Assembly (NCBI RefSeq): GCF_001507535.1
Contig: NZ_LQBN01000001.1
Span: 372,001-436,000, forward strand
Length of the DNA: 64,000 bases
Direction of reading: 5' to 3'
Origin: Thiomicrospira sp. WB1
GTDB taxonomy: Bacteria; Pseudomonadota; Gammaproteobacteria; Thiomicrospirales; Thiomicrospiraceae
Part shown: in pieces, positions 52,957 to 62,569 of the stretch
How positions within the stretch are numbered: position 1 is the first letter of the stretch
Layout: each line of letters opens with the position of its first letter
Made by a program: the position numbers and the translations under genes
Notes under the pieces: generated by a model
The model's database searches: none
Seen by the model: the letters and a program-made list of their open reading frames with translations, nothing else
Told to the model about the DNA's origin: nothing

Positions 52957-54111
52957 ATGGATTACATTCCAGGATTGGCTGGTGTACCGGCCACTGAATC
53001 AGAAATATCATACATTGACGGCGAAAAAGGCCTTTTGACCTACCGTGGTTACGACATTATGGAACTGGCCGAACACTCGTCGTTTGAGGAAACCACGTTG
53101 CTGTTGTTGTTTGGCAAGCTGCCGAGCTATCAGGAACTGTATGATTTTGATGTGAAGTTGCGCAAAGCCAGACGGGTGAAATACAACCTGCGCGAAATCA
53201 TGAAAAACCTGCCGCCTACAACCCACCCGATGCACATGCTGCAAGTTGCAGTGGCAAGTCTGGCCAGCTTTTATCCCAGTACCGAATACATGAAAGGCGG
53301 CACCGAAAACCAGGATTACATCAACCAGGTGACGGTGAACATCATCTCCCACATGGGGACGTTGGTGGCCATGTGGGAGCATATGCGCAACGGCTTTGAT
53401 CCGGTCGAACCGCGTACGGATCTGACCTATGCCGAGAACTTTCTGTATATGGTCACCGGCGAGGAACCGGACAAGGATTGGGCGCGCCTGCTGGATGCCT
53501 GTTTGATTCTGCACGCGGAGCACACCATTAATGCCTCCACCTTTACCACCATGGTGACCGGCTCCACATTGGCCAACCCCTGTTCGGTGATTTCCTCCGC
53601 CATTGCCTCTCTTTCCGGTCCTTTGCACGGCGGGGCCAACCAGAAAGTGATTGAGATGCTGGATGAGATCGGGGAGCCGAAAAATGCCCGCGCCTACATT
53701 GAAAAGCGCTTGAGCGAGAAAAAAGTGATTTGGGGCATGGGCCACCGCGAATACAAAACCAAAGACCCGCGTGCCACGATTCTGCAAAAGCTGTCGTCTG
53801 AGTTGCTGGAAAAGAAAAGTGATGAAGGCTCACTGAGTCACTCTTTTGCCACGGCCATGGAAGTGGAACGTGTGTGCGAAGACTTGCTGGGTCACAAAGG
53901 GGTGTATCCGAATGTCGATTTTTATTCCGGCATTCTTTACAAAGAGATGGGCTTTGATGCGGGACTCTTTACCCCGATCTTTGCGGTGGCCCGTTCGGCT
54001 GGCTGGATGGCGCACTGGCGTGAACAGTTGCAGAACAACAAAATCTTCCGTCCCACCCAAATCTATACCGGCGCCGGTGCGGCGTGTTACGTGCCCATGG
54101 AGCAGCGCTAA
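52957..54111 (+). CDS. gltA: Citrate synthase (short, dimeric-type)
   Basis: The 384-residue protein has active-site His in GPLHGGANQKV and GMGHREYKTKDPRA and the catalytic Asp region ending VARSAGWMAHWREQ. It condenses oxaloacetate and acetyl-CoA. It is about 40 residues shorter than the NADH-inhibited hexameric GltA of enterobacteria and starts MDYIPGLAGVPATESEISYIDG, like the CitZ/archaeal dimeric group. It therefore probably lacks NADH inhibition. A methylcitrate synthase role is less likely, as no prp genes are near. Confidence 0.88.
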   Translation: MDYIPGLAGVPATESEISYIDGEKGLLTYRGYDIMELAEHSSFEETTLLLLFGKLPSYQELYDFDVKLRKARRVKYNLREIMKNLPPTTHPMHMLQVAVASLASFYPSTEYMKGGTENQDYINQVTVNIISHMGTLVAMWEHMRNGFDPVEPRTDLTYAENFLYMVTGEEPDKDWARLLDACLILHAEHTINASTFTTMVTGSTLANPCSVISSAIASLSGPLHGGANQKVIEMLDEIGEPKNARAYIEKRLSEKKVIWGMGHREYKTKDPRATILQKLSSELLEKKSDEGSLSHSFATAMEVERVCEDLLGHKGVYPNVDFYSGILYKEMGFDAGLFTPIFAVARSAGWMAHWREQLQNNKIFRPTQIYTGAGAACYVPMEQR

Positions 54112-54146
54112 CCACAGAAAGTGTCTGTCAGTGGGACTGGGACGAA

Positions 54147-55271
54147 TTAAGGTTGCCAGACCCCGCCCAGAATGGCATCGCGCTGTGCCCCGGTGACCGA
54201 GGCCAGTTTAATCGGGCGCTTCGCCAATCGTTCTCTCGCCAGCCAGGCCATCATCGCGGCTTCCACTGCCTCAGGCGGCAGGCCCAGTGCGTGTGAGGTC
54301 CGTACCTGAGTACGGCTGCCCAGCGCATCCTGCAGTCGTTGCATCAGAGTCTGATTGAAACCGCCGCCGCCCATCACAAAGACCTGCTCGGGCAGGTTTT
54401 CCCCACATACGTGTTTTAATGCGTCCGCCAGGCTTTGCGCCGTGAGCTGGTTGAGCGTGCTCAAAAGGGTGTCGGGGGAAGGCGCTGGGCCTTGATAGCT
54501 GTCCAGGTAGGTGGTGACCCAGTTTTGATGAAAGGCATCACGTCCGGTGCTTTTCGGCGGCGATTGCGCAAAATAGCCGTCACTCAGAAAATGCGCCAGC
54601 AGGGCCGCATCCGGTTCGGTGCGTGCCGCCAAAGCCCCGCCTGCATCATAGGCACATTCAAAATGCTGCTGACAGACCTCATCCATCAAAGCGTTGCCCG
54701 GGCCAGTGTCCCAGCCAAGGACCGGCTGGTCAGGGCGGAACAGGCTGATGTTGGCAATGCCACCGATATTAATCAACGCGCAGGTCTGTGTTTTTAACGG
54801 TTCGGGCAGCAACGTTTGGTGAAACGCCGGGGCGAGGGGGGCGCCCTGTCCGCCCAGTGCCATGTCGTCAATCCGAAAATCGGCCACGGTTTGAATACCG
54901 GTGTGTTTGGCGATGACCGCGGGATGCCCGATTTGCAGGCTCATGCCAAGGTCCGGCGCGTGGTAGAGGGTTTGACCGTGACTGCCGATGGCGGTGATCT
55001 CATTCGCCGACAGAGACTGTTCACGTAGCAGCTGATTGGCGGCCGCGGCCAGTTGTTCGCCCAGTGTGCGGGTTAAGTCGGCCAGTTCTTTCAGGGGGAT
55101 TTGGGGCGTGTGGTTGAGGTCAACCAGCCGCTGACGCAGGCGAGGCGCGATCGGTTCACTGACTTGGGCCAGGTGACGCGATGCAGTCGCACTGAAATCC
55201 ATCAATACGGCATCGGTCGCATCCAGACTGGTACCGGTCATCAGGCCAATGTAGAGCTCAGTTGGCCTCAT
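54147..55271 (-). CDS. anmK: Anhydro-N-acetylmuramic acid kinase
   Basis: The 374-residue protein has IGLMTGTSLDATDAVL, ITAIGSHGQTLYH, FRIDDMALGGQGAPLAPAFH (split) and GWDTGPGNALMDE, all AnmK signatures of the ASKHA fold. It opens and phosphorylates anhydro-MurNAc in cell-wall recycling. It starts four bases after the mepM-like gene, so wall hydrolysis and recycling are coupled in one operon. It converges with citrate synthase. Confidence 0.95.
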   Translation of the reverse strand: MRPTELYIGLMTGTSLDATDAVLMDFSATASRHLAQVSEPIAPRLRQRLVDLNHTPQIPLKELADLTRTLGEQLAAAANQLLREQSLSANEITAIGSHGQTLYHAPDLGMSLQIGHPAVIAKHTGIQTVADFRIDDMALGGQGAPLAPAFHQTLLPEPLKTQTCALINIGGIANISLFRPDQPVLGWDTGPGNALMDEVCQQHFECAYDAGGALAARTEPDAALLAHFLSDGYFAQSPPKSTGRDAFHQNWVTTYLDSYQGPAPSPDTLLSTLNQLTAQSLADALKHVCGENLPEQVFVMGGGGFNQTLMQRLQDALGSRTQVRTSHALGLPPEAVEAAMMAWLARERLAKRPIKLASVTGAQRDAILGGVWQP

Positions 55272-55275
55272 CCGT

Positions 55276-56694
55276 TCAGTCGAAGCGTTGAGCCAGTTGG
55301 GTATGTGGGCTGAGGCGCTCGAGTTGAGCCATCATCAGGCCGGCTTTCTGTTCAAAGCGCCGACGGTGCTGTTCGGGGACCGGGTTGGCATCGGGCAGCT
55401 TGACCCGAAGCGGGTCCACGTGGCGACCGTTTTTGCGGAATTCATAGTGCAGGTGCGGCCCGGTTGCCAGACCCGATTGGCCGATGTAACCGATGACGTC
55501 TCCCTGTTTGACCCAGCTGCCCTGTTTGTACTTGCCAAAACGGGACATGTGCGCGTAGACCGTGGTGAAACGGTTGGCGTGTTTGATGTAAATCACCCGG
55601 CCATAACTGCGGCTCCATTTGCGCTTAACGATCTGACCGTCGCCGGTGGCACGGATCGGTGTGCCAATGGGCCCGCCATAGTCCACGCCACGGTGGGCGC
55701 GCCATTTTTTCAGCACCGGGTGGTAGCGTTTGGGTTTGTAGCGCGAGGTAATGCGCACATAGTCCACCGGATTGCGCAAAAAGGCTTTGCGCAGGTTGGC
55801 CCCCTCCCGGTCGTAATAGCCGATGTTTTCTTTGCCGGACTCATCCCGCAGCAGGAAGGCGGTGTGAACGTCGTTGGAACCGGTGTTGATTTGAGCGGCA
55901 ATGATGTCGCCATCCCCAATGTATTCACCATCAATGTAGCGCTTTTCATAAATGACCCGGAACGGATCACCCGTGCGCAGCTGGCGGATAAAGTCAATTT
56001 CCCAGGCAAACACATCCGCCAGATTCATAATGGTTTTGGGGCTCAGGCCTTCAGCCTGGGCGCTCAGGTAAAACGAATCCTGAATGACGCCGGAGGCCGA
56101 TGCCAGGCGTACTTCCACCGGGCGCTCGATTTTTGCAAGCATAAATGCCTGGTTAGCCCGTGTTAGGCGATAGGTGAGCGCTTTGCTCGCGTGACGTTCG
56201 ATTTTCTGCAGACGGTTGGCCTCATCCAGCCAGATGTGGAGGGTGTCGCCCTGGCGCAAGCGGGTGAGCCACTGACTGTTTTCGGTCTGGCCGATCTCCC
56301 AGCTGACTTGCGCGGACAGACCGAGCGAGTCCAGCGCTTCAGACAAAGAGCCATTGGCCGGAACGGTGTAGGTGTGATGGGTCCAGGTCTGGTCGGTTGC
56401 GCTTGCATCGTTCGGGGTGCGGGCGTCTTGCGTTATGCTGGGCGGCGGCAGTGGCAGGTTACTCACCGTACGTGAGCTTGGCTGGTCCGTAGCGGATGCC
56501 GAGGCCAACTGCACCAAAAAAAGAAAAATCAGTGTCAGTAACAGAGCAAATTGAAGAACGCGTGTGGCCGTCACAGTTGTGCACTCACCTTGTTGATTTG
56601 GTTGTTCGTGTCGATCGTCGGTCCTGGGCGCATTGCCCGTCTCAGAAACGCTTGGTGCTTTTGAAAGCTGGCATTGACCGTTGTTTTCAGGCAT
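55276..56694 (-). CDS. mepM: Peptidoglycan DD-endopeptidase, M23 family (MepM-like)
   Basis: The 472-residue protein has a membrane anchor (about 45-66, VLQFALLLTLIFLFLVQLASA) and an OapA/LysM-like region (about 105-170, WTHHTYTVPANGSLSEALDSLGL). The C-terminal M23 metallopeptidase domain carries Zn ligands in HRGVDYGGPIGTP and GPHLHYEF. It cleaves cross-links to allow wall growth. The ATG at 56694 lacks a good ribosome site; GTG 56574, behind AAGGTGAG, would place the anchor right at the N-terminus and is a serious alternative. It is upstream of anmK. Confidence 0.88.
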   Translation of the reverse strand: MPENNGQCQLSKAPSVSETGNAPRTDDRHEQPNQQGECTTVTATRVLQFALLLTLIFLFLVQLASASATDQPSSRTVSNLPLPPPSITQDARTPNDASATDQTWTHHTYTVPANGSLSEALDSLGLSAQVSWEIGQTENSQWLTRLRQGDTLHIWLDEANRLQKIERHASKALTYRLTRANQAFMLAKIERPVEVRLASASGVIQDSFYLSAQAEGLSPKTIMNLADVFAWEIDFIRQLRTGDPFRVIYEKRYIDGEYIGDGDIIAAQINTGSNDVHTAFLLRDESGKENIGYYDREGANLRKAFLRNPVDYVRITSRYKPKRYHPVLKKWRAHRGVDYGGPIGTPIRATGDGQIVKRKWSRSYGRVIYIKHANRFTTVYAHMSRFGKYKQGSWVKQGDVIGYIGQSGLATGPHLHYEFRKNGRHVDPLRVKLPDANPVPEQHRRRFEQKAGLMMAQLERLSPHTQLAQRFD

Positions 56695-56773
56695 TTTAGC
56701 CCAAATTCAGAGAACAAAGCCAGTGAATGCGCGTAAAAAACGCACAAAGCGTCAGGTTTGTTCGCGGACAAGC

Positions 56774-57064
56774 TCAAAGCGTGACCTCAATCCTGCACTG
56801 GTAACCGTCGTCAGCAGGCTCGCACCCCAAAAAGGTATGACGGTTGACCCGACACCAGCTTTCAATGTCTTTGGGCGCACCGGCGTCGGTGCACGCCATG
56901 ATGATTTGGCAGGTGTCTCTGGATGTTTTGGAAGCAATTTCCGAACCATTTTTCAGTTGACGGATGGCTTGCTGAAGTTTGATCACGGGCATGGGGCACT
57001 TTAAGCCTCGCGCGTCCACAAAAAGGGGATTGGCATTTTGATCAGTGTTGTCTGTTGGCGTCAT
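56774..57064 (-). CDS. TusA-family sulfur carrier protein
   Basis: The 96-residue protein from ATG 57064 has LFVDARGLKCPMPVIKLQQAIRQL with the conserved CPxP Cys. A DTCQIIMACTDAGAPKDIESW segment and a C-terminal strand complete the fold. TusA proteins accept persulfide sulfur for tRNA thiolation, molybdenum cofactor or sulfur oxidation. The longer frame from TTG 57163 has no family match. It is divergent from glyQ and not clearly linked to mepM. Confidence 0.85.
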   Translation of the reverse strand: MTPTDNTDQNANPLFVDARGLKCPMPVIKLQQAIRQLKNGSEIASKTSRDTCQIIMACTDAGAPKDIESWCRVNRHTFLGCEPADDGYQCRIEVTL

Positions 57065-57180
57065 AGGTTTCACGATTGGGTTGGTTTGTCCGGGCGCGGT
57101 GACCACGGCTGTGTCAGCGCCGAATGTCTCTGCTATAATACGGACAATTTCTGCGTCGGGCAAACCGGACCTGTTTTTTA

Positions 57181-57189
57181 CCAGGCCTG
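57181..57189. repeat. CCAGGCCTG copy upstream of glyQ
   Basis: It lies 49 bases before the glyQ GTG. The minus strand reads CAACAGGCCTGGTAAAAAACAG, one base short of the palindrome. Confidence 0.8.
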
Positions 57190-57237
57190 TTGAGCGGCCC
57201 GGACAGCGCTTACCGTTACCGAATATAGGAAGTCATT

Positions 57238-58179
57238 GTGTCAGAACAAGCCAATTCCGCTGCCACGGATGTGACCACATTCCAGGGGTTGATTCAAACG
57301 CTGCAGGCGTTTTGGGCCTCTCATGGCTGTGTGGTGATGCAGCCCTACGATAATGAAATGGGCGCCGGCACCTTTCACCCGGCCACCTTTTTACGTTCCA
57401 TCGGGCCAGAGCCGTGGCGTGCGGCCTACGTGCAGCCCTGCCGACGTCCGACCGACGGCCGTTACGGCGATAATCCGAACCGTCTGCAGCATTATTACCA
57501 GTTTCAGGTGGTGCTTAAGCCGTCACCGGAAAACATTCAGGAATTGTACCTGGATTCGCTGCGCGCGCTGGGCATTGACCCGCTTGAACATGACATCCGA
57601 TTTGTGGAAGACAACTGGGAGTCGCCGACACTCGGTGCCTGGGGGCTTGGTTGGGAAGTTTGGATGAACGGCATGGAAGTGACGCAGTTTACCTATTTTC
57701 AGCAGGTGGGTGGATTGGAATGTCGACCGGTCACTGGTGAGATCACCTATGGTCTGGAACGCATTGCCATGTACCTGCAGAAGGTCAACAGCGTTTACGA
57801 CCTGACCTGGGTGGACGGCCCGGGCGGCAAAGTGACCTACGGCGATGTGTTTCATCAGAACGAAGTTGAAATGTCGACCTATAACTTTGAAAAAGCCGAC
57901 ACCGATCATCTGTTCCGCCAGTTTGACGAGTGCGAAGCGGTTTTTGCCCGCCTGGTCGAGGATCAGTTGCCTCTGCCTGCCTACGAACAGGTGCTCAAAG
58001 CCTCGCATGCGTTCAACCTGCTGGATGCGCGTCATGCCATCAGTGTGACCGAGCGTGCCCGCTTTATCGGACGGGTGCGTGACATGGCCCGTCAGATTGC
58101 ACAGGCTTATTATGACGGGCGCGAAGCCCTGGGCTTCCCTTTGGTGAAGACGGCCACCGACAGTGACAAGGACGCGTAA
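57238..58179 (+). CDS. glyQ: Glycyl-tRNA synthetase alpha subunit
   Basis: The 313-residue protein contains [29 protein letters not shown] and [28 protein letters not shown] (each split over about 20-80), typical of the alpha2beta2 GlyRS catalytic subunit. It charges tRNA-Gly with GlyS. It starts at GTG 57238 behind AGGAAG. The glyS ATG follows one base after its stop. Confidence 0.97.
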   Translation: MSEQANSAATDVTTFQGLIQTLQAFWASHGCVVMQPYDNEMGAGTFHPATFLRSIGPEPWRAAYVQPCRRPTDGRYGDNPNRLQHYYQFQVVLKPSPENIQELYLDSLRALGIDPLEHDIRFVEDNWESPTLGAWGLGWEVWMNGMEVTQFTYFQQVGGLECRPVTGEITYGLERIAMYLQKVNSVYDLTWVDGPGGKVTYGDVFHQNEVEMSTYNFEKADTDHLFRQFDECEAVFARLVEDQLPLPAYEQVLKASHAFNLLDARHAISVTERARFIGRVRDMARQIAQAYYDGREALGFPLVKTATDSDKDA

Positions 58180-58180
58180 G

Positions 58181-60268
58181 ATGACACAAGAACGACAGGA
58201 TTTTTTACTGGAAATCGGCACGGAAGAGCTGCCGCCCAATGCGCTGAAAACCCTTTCTGTGGCACTGGGGAACGAGTTGGAAAACGCGCTGCAGGCAGCC
58301 GAATTGGCTTATGAGTCGGCCGAGGTGTTTGCCAGTCCCAGACGTCTGGCGGTGCGCATTAACCAATGTCAGGCACGCCAGAGCGACAAGCAGGTGGAAC
58401 GCAAAGGGCCGGCCAAGAAAGCCGCCTTCGACGATCAGGGGCAGCCGACCAAAGCGGCCGAAGGATTTGCCCGCAGTTGTGGCCTGAGTGTGGACCAACT
58501 CGAAGAAATGGATACCCCAAAAGGGGTCTGGCTGGTGGCGCGTCTGACCGAAACCGGTCAACCCACGCCGTCGCTGTTGCCACAGATGGTGGAGACGGCC
58601 GTGCAGAAACTGCCCATTCCCAAGCGCATGCGCTGGGGGGATTCCGACGTCAGTTTTGTGCGTCCGGTCCACTGGGTGGTGATGCTCTGGGGTCAGGAGG
58701 TACTGCCGGTCAGTCTGCTGGGCAAAACCGCAGGCAATCAGACCTATGGGCATCGTTTTCACGCGCCGGGCGCCATAGTGCTGCCGAGTCCGCGTGATTA
58801 TGAAGTGGCGCTGCGTCAGCAGGGGTATGTGGAACCGGATTTTGCCCACCGTCGTGCCCGCATCGAGACCATGGTGCAGGCCGCCGCCGAGAGCGAAGGC
58901 GGTCGGGCCGAGATCGATCCGGCCTTGTTGGACGAAGTCACGGCCTTGAATGAATGGCCCAGTGCGGTGGTGGGTGACTTTGACACGCGTTTTCTGAGTG
59001 TGCCGCCCGAAGCGTTGATTTCGGCGATGAAAGGCCACCAGAAATATTTCCACTTGCTGGATACCGACGGTCAATTGATGGCCAAATTCATCACCATCAC
59101 CAATATTGAAAGCCGTCGTCCGGCCTCGGTCAAAGAGGGCAATGAGCGGGTGATTCGTCCGCGTTTGAGCGATGCCCGTTTTTTCTGGGATCAGGACCGA
59201 AAACAGCCTTTGGATGATTTCCTGCCGCGCCTGAAAACCGTGGTGTTTCAGCAGAAGCTGGGCACCCTGTTTGATAAGGTGGAGCGGTTGGAAACCCTGG
59301 CGGTGAAAGTCGGTCGTCCCCTGATTGGCGAGGGTGTGTCTGCGGCCCAGTTGGAACGCGCGGCGCGTTTGAGCAAGTGCGACCTGATGACGGAAATGGT
59401 GGATGAGTTTCCCGATCTGCAGGGGGTGATGGGTCGTTATTATGCACAGGCCCAGAAAGAAGAGCCGGTGGTCGCCGATGCGATTGAAAGCCAGTATCGG
59501 CCTCGCTTTGCCGGCGATGCTCTGCCCGATCACCCGGTTGGACAGGCGCTGGCGATTGCCGACAAACTGGATACGATTACCGGTATTTATGGCATCGGTC
59601 AGATTCCGAAAGGGGACAAGGACCCCTTTGCGTTGCGACGCTCGGCGCTGGGGTTGTTGCGCATCATGATCGAAAAACAGCTGGATTTGGATCTGATGGC
59701 TTTGATTGAAGCCAGTCTGGCCTTGCACGCGCAGGTCGATGCCTCGAGGGACACGGCGCAGGCGATTTATGAATTCATGATCGGGCGTCTGCGGGCGTAT
59801 TACCTGGACCAGGGCGTCACCCCGGAACAGTTCGAGGCGGTCCGGGTGTGCCGTCCGACGCATCCGTTGGATTTTGATCACCGCATGGATGCGGTGCGTC
59901 ACTTTTCTGACATGGAAGAAGCCCAATCGCTGTCAGCGGCCAACAAGCGCATTGCCAACATTCTGAAAAAAGTTACTGACACCTTGCCTGAGGAAGTGAA
60001 CACCGCGTTGTTTGAGCAGCCGGAAGAAAAGGCGTTGTTCGAGCAGCTTGATGCCTTGCGCGAATCGGTCAGCGAATCCATTGCCGGTCAGAATTACCGC
60101 GAAGCGTTGATGCGTCTGGCGGCCATCCGCGAAACCGTGGACGCCTTTTTCGATGAGGTGATGGTGATGGCAAAAGACGACGCGGTCAAACAAAACCGTC
60201 TGGCGCTGCTGAGCCAGATCTATGGTTTGTTCGGACAGGTGGCGGACATCTCGCGCCTGTCGAACTGA
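58181..60268 (+). CDS. glyS: Glycyl-tRNA synthetase beta subunit
   Basis: The 695-residue protein begins TQERQDFLLEIGTEELPP, the GlyS N-terminus. It has RMRWGDSDVSFVRPVHW, MKGHQKYFHLLD and a C-terminal anticodon-binding DALR-like region. I use ATG 58181, not the GTG 18 bases earlier inside glyQ. The length is close to E. coli GlyS (689 aa). Confidence 0.97.
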   Translation: MTQERQDFLLEIGTEELPPNALKTLSVALGNELENALQAAELAYESAEVFASPRRLAVRINQCQARQSDKQVERKGPAKKAAFDDQGQPTKAAEGFARSCGLSVDQLEEMDTPKGVWLVARLTETGQPTPSLLPQMVETAVQKLPIPKRMRWGDSDVSFVRPVHWVVMLWGQEVLPVSLLGKTAGNQTYGHRFHAPGAIVLPSPRDYEVALRQQGYVEPDFAHRRARIETMVQAAAESEGGRAEIDPALLDEVTALNEWPSAVVGDFDTRFLSVPPEALISAMKGHQKYFHLLDTDGQLMAKFITITNIESRRPASVKEGNERVIRPRLSDARFFWDQDRKQPLDDFLPRLKTVVFQQKLGTLFDKVERLETLAVKVGRPLIGEGVSAAQLERAARLSKCDLMTEMVDEFPDLQGVMGRYYAQAQKEEPVVADAIESQYRPRFAGDALPDHPVGQALAIADKLDTITGIYGIGQIPKGDKDPFALRRSALGLLRIMIEKQLDLDLMALIEASLALHAQVDASRDTAQAIYEFMIGRLRAYYLDQGVTPEQFEAVRVCRPTHPLDFDHRMDAVRHFSDMEEAQSLSAANKRIANILKKVTDTLPEEVNTALFEQPEEKALFEQLDALRESVSESIAGQNYREALMRLAAIRETVDAFFDEVMVMAKDDAVKQNRLALLSQIYGLFGQVADISRLSN

Positions 60269-60297
60269 ACGGCGGAAGTCGAGCCCTGAGTTGATTT

Positions 60298-60325
60298 GCA
60301 AACGCCCCTTCGCGGGCGTTTTTTG
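60298..60325 (+). terminator. Rho-independent terminator after glyS
   Basis: AAACGCCC (60300-60307) pairs with GGGCGTTT (60314-60321), followed by further T residues. It lies just before gmhB, so read-through may still supply gmhB and plsC. Confidence 0.85.
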
Positions 60326-60343
60326 TTGAAGGAGAGCGAGTTG

Positions 60344-60919
60344 GTGAAGCGGGATAGGCCTGACTGTTGTAATCTGATTGTTCTGGATCGGGATGGGGTG
60401 ATCAATGAAGATTCCGATGCCTTCATCAAACACCCGGAAGAATGGCAGGCGATTCCAGGCAGTCTGGAGGCCATTGCGCGATTAAAGCGAGCCGGGTATT
60501 TTGTGGCGGTGGCCACCAATCAGTCCGGGATTCGGCGCGGCTATTACGATCGGGCCACCTTTTATGCCATGCAGCAGAAATTACAGGGGCAGTTGCGCGA
60601 GCAATTGCAAAGCGCCTCCGTGGATTGGGTCAGTTTCAGTCCTTATTTGGGGCAAGATCAGAGTCCGGCGCGCAAGCCGGGCACGGGCATGCTGCGTGCG
60701 ATTGAAGCCGCTGCGGGGCAATCCCTGGCCGGGCGGGCCTTCATCGGAGATACGCTGAGCGATCTGTATGCGGCAAAGCGCCACGGCATGCGTCCGATTC
60801 TGGTGCGCAGCGGAAAAGGGCGGCGCACTCTGGCAACCGCGGACCCGATTCTGGAGCGTGTGGTGGTTTATGATGATCTGGACAGCGCGGTGAAGGCGCT
60901 GTTGGCAGAGACTGATTGA
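60344..60919 (+). CDS. gmhB: GmhB-like heptose bisphosphate phosphatase lacking the zinc loop
   Basis: The 191-residue HAD phosphatase has nucleophile motif LDRDGVINED, VATNQSGIRRGYYD, and RKPGTGM leading to IGDTLSDLYAAKRHG. GmhB removes the 7-phosphate of heptose bisphosphate for LPS core. In E. coli GmhB four residues (C, H, C, C) bind structural zinc; here the region reads FSPYLGQDQSPARKP with none of them. It starts at GTG 60344, or TTG 60341, behind AAGGAG. The glyQS-gmhB-plsC order supports the name. Confidence 0.85.
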   Translation: MKRDRPDCCNLIVLDRDGVINEDSDAFIKHPEEWQAIPGSLEAIARLKRAGYFVAVATNQSGIRRGYYDRATFYAMQQKLQGQLREQLQSASVDWVSFSPYLGQDQSPARKPGTGMLRAIEAAAGQSLAGRAFIGDTLSDLYAAKRHGMRPILVRSGKGRRTLATADPILERVVVYDDLDSAVKALLAETD

Positions 60920-60944
60920 TGCAATCAACATGGCGTGTTTTTTA

Positions 60945-60954
60945 CCAGGCCTGG
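60945..60954. repeat. CCAGGCCTGG copy between gmhB and plsC
   Basis: TTTACCAGGCCTGGTAAA (60941-60958) is an 18-base perfect palindrome, the longest symmetric single copy in the window. It lies 22 bases before the plsC ATG. Confidence 0.85.
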
Positions 60955-60976
60955 TAAATTTTAGGAGTTCCAAACG

Positions 60977-61729
60977 ATGACAAGATGGCAATATGGGTTT
61001 TATTTTGTGCGCTCGGTGCTCTACACCCTGGGTGAGGTGCTGAGCATGGTGCTGTTTTCGGTGCTGGGCCAGGTGTTGCAGCCGTTTTCGGCATCGGTCA
61101 AATACCGTTTTATTCACAATTGGGCCAAGTTTTGTGTGGTGTGGTTGCGCTGGACCTGCGGGGTGCGCCATCGCGTGCATGGACTCGAGAACATTGATCC
61201 GAAAGAGGCTGGTCTGATCCTTGCTAGACATGAATCGACCTGGGAGACCTATGTGTTTCAGACGATTTTCCCGCAGCAGACCTTTGTGCTCAAGCGCGAA
61301 TTGCTGAAATTGCCGTTTTTCGGCTGGGGATTGTCCTTGCTGGAACCCATTGCCATTGATCGCGGGTCGGGTCGACAGGCGATCAAGCAGGTGGTCGATA
61401 AAGGCACCGATCGGCTTGAGCGCGGCATCTGGGTGGTGGTCTTCCCGGAAGGCACTCGCATGCCGCCCGGTGAGGCTGGCAAAATCAAACCCGGTGCGGC
61501 CATGTTGGCAAGCAAGGCCAAAAAACCCGTGTATCTGGTCGGGCATAATGCCGGTCAGTGCTGGCCCAAGGGAAAATTTATCAAACGTCCCGGCGTGATC
61601 GATGTGTACATCAGTCCGCCGATGGACGTGTCTGACAAATCTGTCAGCGAAATCAACCAACTAACAGAGGCGTGGCTGCATTCGCATTCTGCCATCACGG
61701 ACAAGGCGGGGGGCAAGCCCACAGAGTAA
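60977..61729 (+). CDS. plsC: 1-acyl-sn-glycerol-3-phosphate acyltransferase
   Basis: The 250-residue membrane protein has one or two N-terminal hydrophobic helices, the acceptor motif ARHESTWETYVF (HX4E in place of HX4D, common in this subgroup) and VVFPEGTRMPPGE. It adds the second acyl chain of phosphatidic acid. GGAG precedes the ATG. The motA-like gene starts six bases after its stop. Confidence 0.92.
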   Translation: MTRWQYGFYFVRSVLYTLGEVLSMVLFSVLGQVLQPFSASVKYRFIHNWAKFCVVWLRWTCGVRHRVHGLENIDPKEAGLILARHESTWETYVFQTIFPQQTFVLKRELLKLPFFGWGLSLLEPIAIDRGSGRQAIKQVVDKGTDRLERGIWVVVFPEGTRMPPGEAGKIKPGAAMLASKAKKPVYLVGHNAGQCWPKGKFIKRPGVIDVYISPPMDVSDKSVSEINQLTEAWLHSHSAITDKAGGKPTE

Positions 61730-61735
61730 ACGTTT

Positions 61736-62569
61736 ATGAGCAAACTGGCGACCATGATAGGCGTATTGCTGGGACTGGTGATCATCGGTCTGAACATGAT
61801 CGATTTTGACCAGGGGCGGTTGCTCAGTGCGTTTTTTAACTGGCAGGGGTTGCTTGTGGTGCTGGGCGGCACCCTGGCCGCGACCTTGATCAACTACCCG
61901 CTGAGTCAGGTGCACTGTCTGTGGCAGGGCGTCAAGCGAGTCTTTGCCGCTGAGCCGGATCAGGCGGAAACCGCGATTGAACAGATCGTCACCCTCAGTT
62001 ACCTAGCGCACCGCAAAGGCACGCTGGCGCTGGAAAACGAACTGGACCTGATTGACGACGACTTTTTGCAGTTTGCGGTCTCGGAAATGATGGTTTATCG
62101 CGAACTCTCTCACCTGGAAGCCAGCCTGGAAAATCATCTGAACACTTCGCGCCTGCGTCATCTCAATTGTCAGGAAATGTTTTACAACATGGCCGCTTAC
62201 GCACCGGCGTTTGGCATGATGGGTACGGTGATGGGGCTGATTATGATGATGACCACGCAAGTGGGCGCCGAGCAGGCGGCGGTGGGGCCGGGCGACGACA
62301 TGCTTCAGGGGCTGTTGCAGGGCATGGGGCTGGCATTGGTGACCACGTTTTATGGTGTGTTGCTGGCCAATATGGTTTTTACCCCGATTGCGGGCAAGTT
62401 GAAAGTGCTTTCCGACGCCGAGGCGCTCAAAAACGACATTCTGATGTATGGCATTCTGGGCATCAAACAGAACGTGGCGCCGTTGCTGCTGAAAGAAAGC
62501 CTGATGGCGTTTGTCAATGATCGCAACAAGCAACGATTAATGGATGCTGCCCCCGGGTCGATGGGATGA
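61736..62569 (+). CDS. MotA/PomA-type ion-channel stator subunit
   Basis: The 277-residue protein has four helices: ATMIGVLLGLVIIGLNM, LLVVLGGTLAATLINYP, then APAFGMMGTVMGLIMMM and GMGLALVTTFYGVLLANMVF of the MotA channel core. A cytosolic loop with paired charges (VYRELSHLEASLENHLN) is also present. It should form an ion-driven stator with an OmpA/MotB partner. Two such partners follow, each overlapping by an ATGA start. Whether it turns a flagellum cannot be decided; no other flagellar gene is here. Confidence 0.88.
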   Translation: MSKLATMIGVLLGLVIIGLNMIDFDQGRLLSAFFNWQGLLVVLGGTLAATLINYPLSQVHCLWQGVKRVFAAEPDQAETAIEQIVTLSYLAHRKGTLALENELDLIDDDFLQFAVSEMMVYRELSHLEASLENHLNTSRLRHLNCQEMFYNMAAYAPAFGMMGTVMGLIMMMTTQVGAEQAAVGPGDDMLQGLLQGMGLALVTTFYGVLLANMVFTPIAGKLKVLSDAEALKNDILMYGILGIKQNVAPLLLKESLMAFVNDRNKQRLMDAAPGSMG

